Shown here: positions 33,476 through 37,576 of the stretch, piece after piece | Numbering within the stretch: position 1 is the first letter of the stretch | How the letters are laid out: every line of letters starts with the position of its first letter | NCBI GenBank assembly: GCA_023391635.1 | Contig: JAEWAQ010000006.1 | Location: 1-37,576 of the forward strand | Source of the DNA: Bacillota bacterium | Lineage (GTDB): Bacteria; Bacillota; Bacilli; Paenibacillales; Paenibacillaceae | Reading direction: 5' to 3' | DNA: 37,576 nt | Translations under genes and position numbers: made by a program | Notes under the pieces: generated by a model | The model's input: only the letters and a program-made list of their open reading frames with translations | Databases searched by the model: none | What the model was told of the DNA's origin: nothing

Positions 33476-35560
33476 CTAATTGTCTGCGTATTCCAACACA
33501 TACATCTGAAAGACATCCAATCTGGGCGCATGGATGAGAACCTCATCATTGTCCCACTCATAAGGAACGTCCAGCTCTTCGGGCGCCATATACAATCGCC
33601 GCAGCCGCTTCCCCGACAGCCGTACGCGCACCTGGATACCGTCTACGGGAATGTTCGGCAACTCCTTTTGAAAGTTCAGCAAATTGAGGATGAACCGATT
33701 GTGCTCACACTGCCGCAGCAACGTAATTTCCACTGATTTGGGCGCATTCGATTCGAATAGGAGCGGCCTGGCCCACAGCTTTCGCAGCAATTCGATAAAC
33801 ACCTGACGATGCGCCTCGTTCTCCATCGCCTCCAGACTGCCGGCAGCATAGATCGCACGGCCTTGGCCGTAACGATTCCATACGACGGCCGGTTCCTGCG
33901 TAAACAAACCGGGCGGGTTGCTGATCGCGGAGGAGAAACGGTCGTTGTCCCTTGGGTCACTGTACGGCAAAGTCAGCGTAGCCAGCACTTCTGTCCCCGA
34001 CTGAGCCGCCACGCGCAGCTGCGTGTCCGAAATCATCATGGCGTTATGGGCGGAATAACCCGGAAACGCCGAATGTCCCGCTTCCGTCGGCGACATGTAA
34101 GTCACATTCTCCGCCGATTCTCCCTTGAACGATACGCCGAATACGTCCTCCAGGCCGAACCCGCCGATACCCGCATCGGTCAATCGCGAAGTATGCTTGC
34201 TCGCGTACAAGCTGCCGCCGGATTGGACATACTGCCGGAACGCGGCGATTTCATCGTCACCAAGACAAGCCATGTCGGGCAGGATGATCACTTGATACTT
34301 GTCCAGATTGACGATATTCTTTTCCGACAAGGCATCATAAGGAACATTGGCATGAACGAGCGTCTTGGCGATGTTCTTGATGGCGTTAATATGACCGTGA
34401 CCGGGTACCGCGTCCGCAATGCCGACGCCGTTATCCTTCATATCAATCAGGGACGCCTGATTCATGTAGATGCCCACATCTGCGCAAAGCTCGGTGCGGG
34501 GATCCATGTACTTCTCGTACGGTTTCGTTAGCCTGAATATGCTGCCCATCATCTCGTAGATGGCGGGATTGATCGTTCCGATCGGATCGATCGCGTCAAT
34601 GAACACAAAGCTGGTCTGATTGGCGATCGAAGCATAGATTTGATTTTCCAGCAGTGCTTTCGGTTTTACGGTCGTATGATCCGTCAGGTCGTAACAACGC
34701 GAGGTCATGAATTCGACCGGCTTGTTTCGCGTCATGTTGTTCAGGAGCTTGCAAATCATCGATTGCTCGATTGCATCTCCATAGAAATCGCCTGCCAAAT
34801 AATCGCTCTGATTGAAGAAAGGCACGGTTGCGCCGCCTGCCCATTCATAGAACCAGGTCGTGCACTGATGGGCGACGGACAGCTGCGGCTTGATCCGCTT
34901 TGCCGTTTCGGTGATCATCGTCGCAAATTCGCTCAGCCATCGCTCTCTTGCTTGTTGGAAAGCTCTCCAATCCGGATCGCGCCAATCGACCGTCTCCGGC
35001 AGCTCGCGGCCCGTCTCCGCCCGATAGCGCGTTCTGCAGCCCGGACAATGGCATACCATGCCGAACCATCCGATCATATCGATCCATAAGCCGCTGCATT
35101 CATAATTCGTGCATAAATCCACGATCTGGGCTTTCACATAATCTTTAAATGCCGTATTGGGGCAGCACAGTCCGAATCTGCGGCTGCCGAGTATGCCCGA
35201 TTCCGTCGTCCCCCGGCCCTGCGCATCCAGCATGCGCCATTCCGGATACGTATCATAAGCCCAACGCGACCAGATGTTGAAGTACAACACCGGTCGGATA
35301 TCCTTGGCCTTGCATTTGTCCAGCAGTTCAGCAATGATATCTCTGCCTTTCAGGCCATTATGCATATGACCGGCTTTCGTCGGCCAGAAGCAGATACCCA
35401 AACAGTTCGATGCGTAGATAATGGCCGTGTCCACTTCGGCTCGTACCAAGGCGTCGACGTAATCGTCCGCGTTGAATCGACTCATGAACACTTCGTCCCA
35501 GTCGGCGATATGCATGTCAATCAAATTCCGTCTATAGCTGTTCGCATACCATTTTTCCAT
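33476..35560 (-). CDS. Cytoplasmic glycoside-hydrolase-like protein (GHL6 type) with GH42-style middle domain
   Basis: A 694-residue protein without signal peptide. Residues about 10-370 form a TIM barrel of the hypothetical glycosyl hydrolase 6 type, with FNIWSRWAYDTYPEW, LCCPNTAF and a likely catalytic Asp in GLWIDMIGW (D161), followed by a Cys cluster (C170, C172, C175 in VCHCPGC). Residues about 375-600 look like the beta-galactosidase trimerisation domain (VIILPDMACLGDDEIAAFRQYV). A beta-rich tail ends the protein. Databases often call such proteins beta-galactosidase or alpha-L-fucosidase; neither is proven. It would cut imported oligosaccharides inside the cell. The ATG at 35560 follows AGGAGG by 12 bases. 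Confidence 0.83.
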   Translation of the reverse strand: MEKWYANSYRRNLIDMHIADWDEVFMSRFNADDYVDALVRAEVDTAIIYASNCLGICFWPTKAGHMHNGLKGRDIIAELLDKCKAKDIRPVLYFNIWSRWAYDTYPEWRMLDAQGRGTTESGILGSRRFGLCCPNTAFKDYVKAQIVDLCTNYECSGLWIDMIGWFGMVCHCPGCRTRYRAETGRELPETVDWRDPDWRAFQQARERWLSEFATMITETAKRIKPQLSVAHQCTTWFYEWAGGATVPFFNQSDYLAGDFYGDAIEQSMICKLLNNMTRNKPVEFMTSRCYDLTDHTTVKPKALLENQIYASIANQTSFVFIDAIDPIGTINPAIYEMMGSIFRLTKPYEKYMDPRTELCADVGIYMNQASLIDMKDNGVGIADAVPGHGHINAIKNIAKTLVHANVPYDALSEKNIVNLDKYQVIILPDMACLGDDEIAAFRQYVQSGGSLYASKHTSRLTDAGIGGFGLEDVFGVSFKGESAENVTYMSPTEAGHSAFPGYSAHNAMMISDTQLRVAAQSGTEVLATLTLPYSDPRDNDRFSSAISNPPGLFTQEPAVVWNRYGQGRAIYAAGSLEAMENEAHRQVFIELLRKLWARPLLFESNAPKSVEITLLRQCEHNRFILNLLNFQKELPNIPVDGIQVRVRLSGKRLRRLYMAPEELDVPYEWDNDEVLIHAPRLDVFQMYVLEYADN

Positions 35561-35578
35561 AGCTTCACATCCCCTCCT

Positions 35579-36724
35579 TCAAAGTGGAAAGTTCGATTCA
35601 ACCGCTCCTGTAGCAACAGGCAACAGTTCGACCAGACGTTCAATATCGCTTCGTTCATTGAAGAGATGGATGGAAGCGCGCACACGGCCGTCTCCCCCCC
35701 ATACATAAACGCCTTTATCGCTCAGCATGTTCGCAACCTGCTCGCCGTCCGCGCATTTGAAGCTGATATTGCCGGCTCTGCGCGATTCGTCCTCGGGCGT
35801 CATCACCTCATAGCCAGCTTGCTTCAGCTGCGCAATGAGCAGCCTTCCCAGCGCAAGTACATGTTGTTCGATTCGATCGATGCCTGTCTTCAGCAGCAGC
35901 GCCGTAGAATACTGCATCGCATAAAGAGTCGGATAGGACGGATATCCCAACTCGAAGCGTCTTGCATCCGCGTGATAATCGAATGAAGCGAACCGATCGC
36001 TGCCGAACATGTCCGTTACGCTTCTCCACCCGGCCGCCTGTGGCACGACATGCTGCGTCCGCACCGGATTGACGGCAAGGATGCTGGCGCCGTGAACGGC
36101 GAGCAGCCATTTATAGCTGCTGCAAACGACGAAGTCGGCATAATTCATATCTACGGGTACGACGCCGAGCGACTGTGTAGCATCAAGCAGGAGCAGCGTG
36201 TCGCTGTTTTTCAGATGCTCATACAATCGTTTATAATCGAGCCGAGCGCCGGTCAAGTAACTGACATGGCTGGTGATAACCACACGCGTGCGGGCATCCA
36301 CTTCCGCTAAAATATCTTCTACGGAAACCTCTCCATTGATGTGATTCACTATGCGAACCTCAAGGCCCCTCTCCTTTAACCGAAGCCAGGGGAGCACACC
36401 TGAGGGGAACTCCAGCGTGTTAATGACGACATTATCGCCTTTATCGAACGGGATCGATTGGGCAATGGACGAAATCGCTTCGGACGAATTGGACATAAAC
36501 GCAATGTACTCGGGCTGACCGTTCAGCAGCTGCGCGACATTCGCCTTGCATGCCAGCTCCACTTCCGAATTCCGCTTGCGTCCTTCAAGCCCTTTCCCTC
36601 TGTTCTGAACATAGGCGACGATTTGCTCAAGACTTCCTTCAAGAGGAGGAACCTCGGCACCGTTATACAACCATACGCATTGGTCCAAGCCGATAAATTT
36701 ACTTTTGTCGATTAGCGGTTGCAT
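35579..36724 (-). CDS. Class V PLP-dependent aminotransferase-fold enzyme
   Basis: A 381-residue cytoplasmic PLP enzyme of the cysteine-desulfurase/isopenicillin-N-epimerase branch. PLP contacts are visible: H153 in ITSHVSY, D181 and Q184 in LLLDATQS, and the Schiff-base lysine K205 in CSSYKWLL. The C-terminal loop where desulfurases carry the reactive Cys reads VYVWGGDGRVRASIHLFN, without Cys, so sulfur transfer is unlikely; transamination, epimerisation or elimination is more probable. AAGGAGG stands before the ATG at 36724. It follows the permease by 33 bases. RidA in the same gene run would clean up any imine or aminoacrylate it releases. Confidence 0.9.
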   Translation of the reverse strand: MQPLIDKSKFIGLDQCVWLYNGAEVPPLEGSLEQIVAYVQNRGKGLEGRKRNSEVELACKANVAQLLNGQPEYIAFMSNSSEAISSIAQSIPFDKGDNVVINTLEFPSGVLPWLRLKERGLEVRIVNHINGEVSVEDILAEVDARTRVVITSHVSYLTGARLDYKRLYEHLKNSDTLLLLDATQSLGVVPVDMNYADFVVCSSYKWLLAVHGASILAVNPVRTQHVVPQAAGWRSVTDMFGSDRFASFDYHADARRFELGYPSYPTLYAMQYSTALLLKTGIDRIEQHVLALGRLLIAQLKQAGYEVMTPEDESRRAGNISFKCADGEQVANMLSDKGVYVWGGDGRVRASIHLFNERSDIERLVELLPVATGAVESNFPL

Positions 36725-36757
36725 GTGCGTCCTCCTTCATAATGTCGATATTCATTG

Positions 36758-37576
36758 TTATTCCTTCACACTGCCCAGAACGATGCCGCTCATGAAATAC
36801 TTCTGCAGAAAAGGATAGACGATTAATATCGGCAATGCTCCCAGAAAAACCTGAGCGGCTTTAATCGTTCTGTCCGATATTTCTTCGATATTGGAAAGCT
36901 CAGATGAACTAAGCTTTGTAAGATCGATTTTCAAAACGGTCTGCAAGTAACTTTGCAGCGGATAATTTTCCGGCCTGTTCATATAGATGAGACCATCAAA
37001 CCAAGCATTCCAATGTCCAACCATCGTCAGCAAAGTAATCGTCGCGATCGCGGGCATCGACAACGGCACAAAAATTCGCAGCAAGACCTTCCACTGACCG
37101 GCGCCGTCCATGAATGCCGCTTCCTCAAGCTCTTTCGGCAATCCCCGAAAAAAGTTAAGCAGGAGCACTACGCTGAATACCGGAACCGCGCCTGGCAAAA
37201 CAAGCGCCCAGATCGAATCGAGAAGGTGCGTCTCTTTGACGACCATGTAAGTCGGGATCAGACCGCCGCTGAATAAGATGGTAATAATGAAATACCAAGC
37301 ATAAAACGTACGAGACCTGAATTTCCGCGCTTCTTTCGACAAAGGGTAAGCAAGCAGAACGACAAGGATCATATTGACGACTAAACCGAGAGCAACCCGC
37401 TTTAGCGAGACAATAAGCGCTACGACAAATTTCTGTTCGCGCAGAATGAACTCATAGGATCTCGTATTGAAATCAACCGGCCACAAGCTGACCAAACCGT
37501 TCGTGGCGGCTGCGTTCGAGCTGAATGAAAGAGCAAACACATGAATGAGCGGAAACAAGCAGGTGAAAGCCAATAC
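36758..37576 (-). CDS. Sugar ABC transporter permease, LplC type (5' end outside the window)
   Basis: The frame is open to the window edge and beyond, so the start is missing, probably about 20 residues. The visible 270 or so residues carry five to six membrane segments, the EAA loop LEEAAFMDGAGQWKVLLRI, and the LplC-like ending YFMSGIVLGSVKE. LplC partners with an LplB permease and an LplA-type binding protein, which should lie just outside the window. It is the first visible gene of the catabolic run and brings in the substrate for the enzymes that follow. No ATPase gene is seen nearby. Confidence 0.9.
   Translation of the reverse strand, partial: VLAFTCLFPLIHVFALSFSSNAAATNGLVSLWPVDFNTRSYEFILREQKFVVALIVSLKRVALGLVVNMILVVLLAYPLSKEARKFRSRTFYAWYFIITILFSGGLIPTYMVVKETHLLDSIWALVLPGAVPVFSVVLLLNFFRGLPKELEEAAFMDGAGQWKVLLRIFVPLSMPAIATITLLTMVGHWNAWFDGLIYMNRPENYPLQSYLQTVLKIDLTKLSSSELSNIEEISDRTIKAAQVFLGALPILIVYPFLQKYFMSGIVLGSVKE

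Overview
The window looks like a piece of a Paenibacillaceae chromosome (Paenibacillus or Cohnella type). The reasons are its moderately high GC, strong AGGAGG-type ribosome binding sites, a YesM/YesN-style two-component pair, several sugar-binding lipoproteins, a copper-amine-oxidase-like N-terminal domain, and the NHL/YIP1 plus DUF5696 gene pair typical of that family. Nearly every base is used: 23 protein genes, no gap without a gene above 300 bases, and no rRNA, tRNA, CRISPR array or insertion sequence that I can recognise. Genus and substrates are inferred.

Region 1 (1-13858, minus strand) is one tightly packed operon read right to left: MsmX/UgpC-type ATPase, a 993-residue membrane-anchored binding protein with carbohydrate-binding-like modules, two permeases, an NHL-propeller/YIP1 membrane protein, a DUF5696 glycosidase-like protein, a second permease pair and a lipoprotein binding protein. 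Several junctions overlap or lie one base apart. It is a double sugar importer sharing one ATPase, with two surface proteins of unknown function in the middle. Just beyond its end is a 51-bp tandem repeat.

Region 2 (13993-21057) is a sensory block. A binding lipoprotein (minus strand) diverges from a sensor histidine kinase and an AraC-type response regulator, followed by a second binding protein fused to a copper-amine-oxidase-like domain. Neither binding protein has a permease beside it. The divergent region holds a candidate CcpA (cre) site before the kinase. On the other strand, the lipoprotein's leader has three arms that can form two competing hairpins, one covering the Shine-Dalgarno sequence. 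A 17-bp perfect palindrome ends the block as a two-way terminator.

Region 3 (21181-37576, minus strand) is a long catabolic gene set read right to left and entering from outside the window. It holds a truncated LplC-type permease, class V PLP enzyme, cytoplasmic GHL6-type glycosidase, phytanoyl-CoA-dioxygenase-like protein, zinc alcohol dehydrogenase, GntR/FCD regulator, M20 deacylase, RidA, metallo-beta-lactamase-fold hydrolase, Gfo/Idh/MocA oxidoreductase, SGNH/sialate-esterase-like enzyme, and finally a 1509-residue secreted multidomain glycosidase with its own candidate cre site.

Working model (inference): the secreted enzyme cuts a decorated polysaccharide outside the cell, importers bring in fragments, and the cytoplasmic enzymes remove acyl groups, cut the glycosidic bond and oxidise or deaminate the product. 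The deacylase, PLP enzyme and RidA together suggest a nitrogen-containing or amino-acid-decorated sugar, but the substrate cannot be read from sequence. I do not recognise this enzyme combination as a described pathway.
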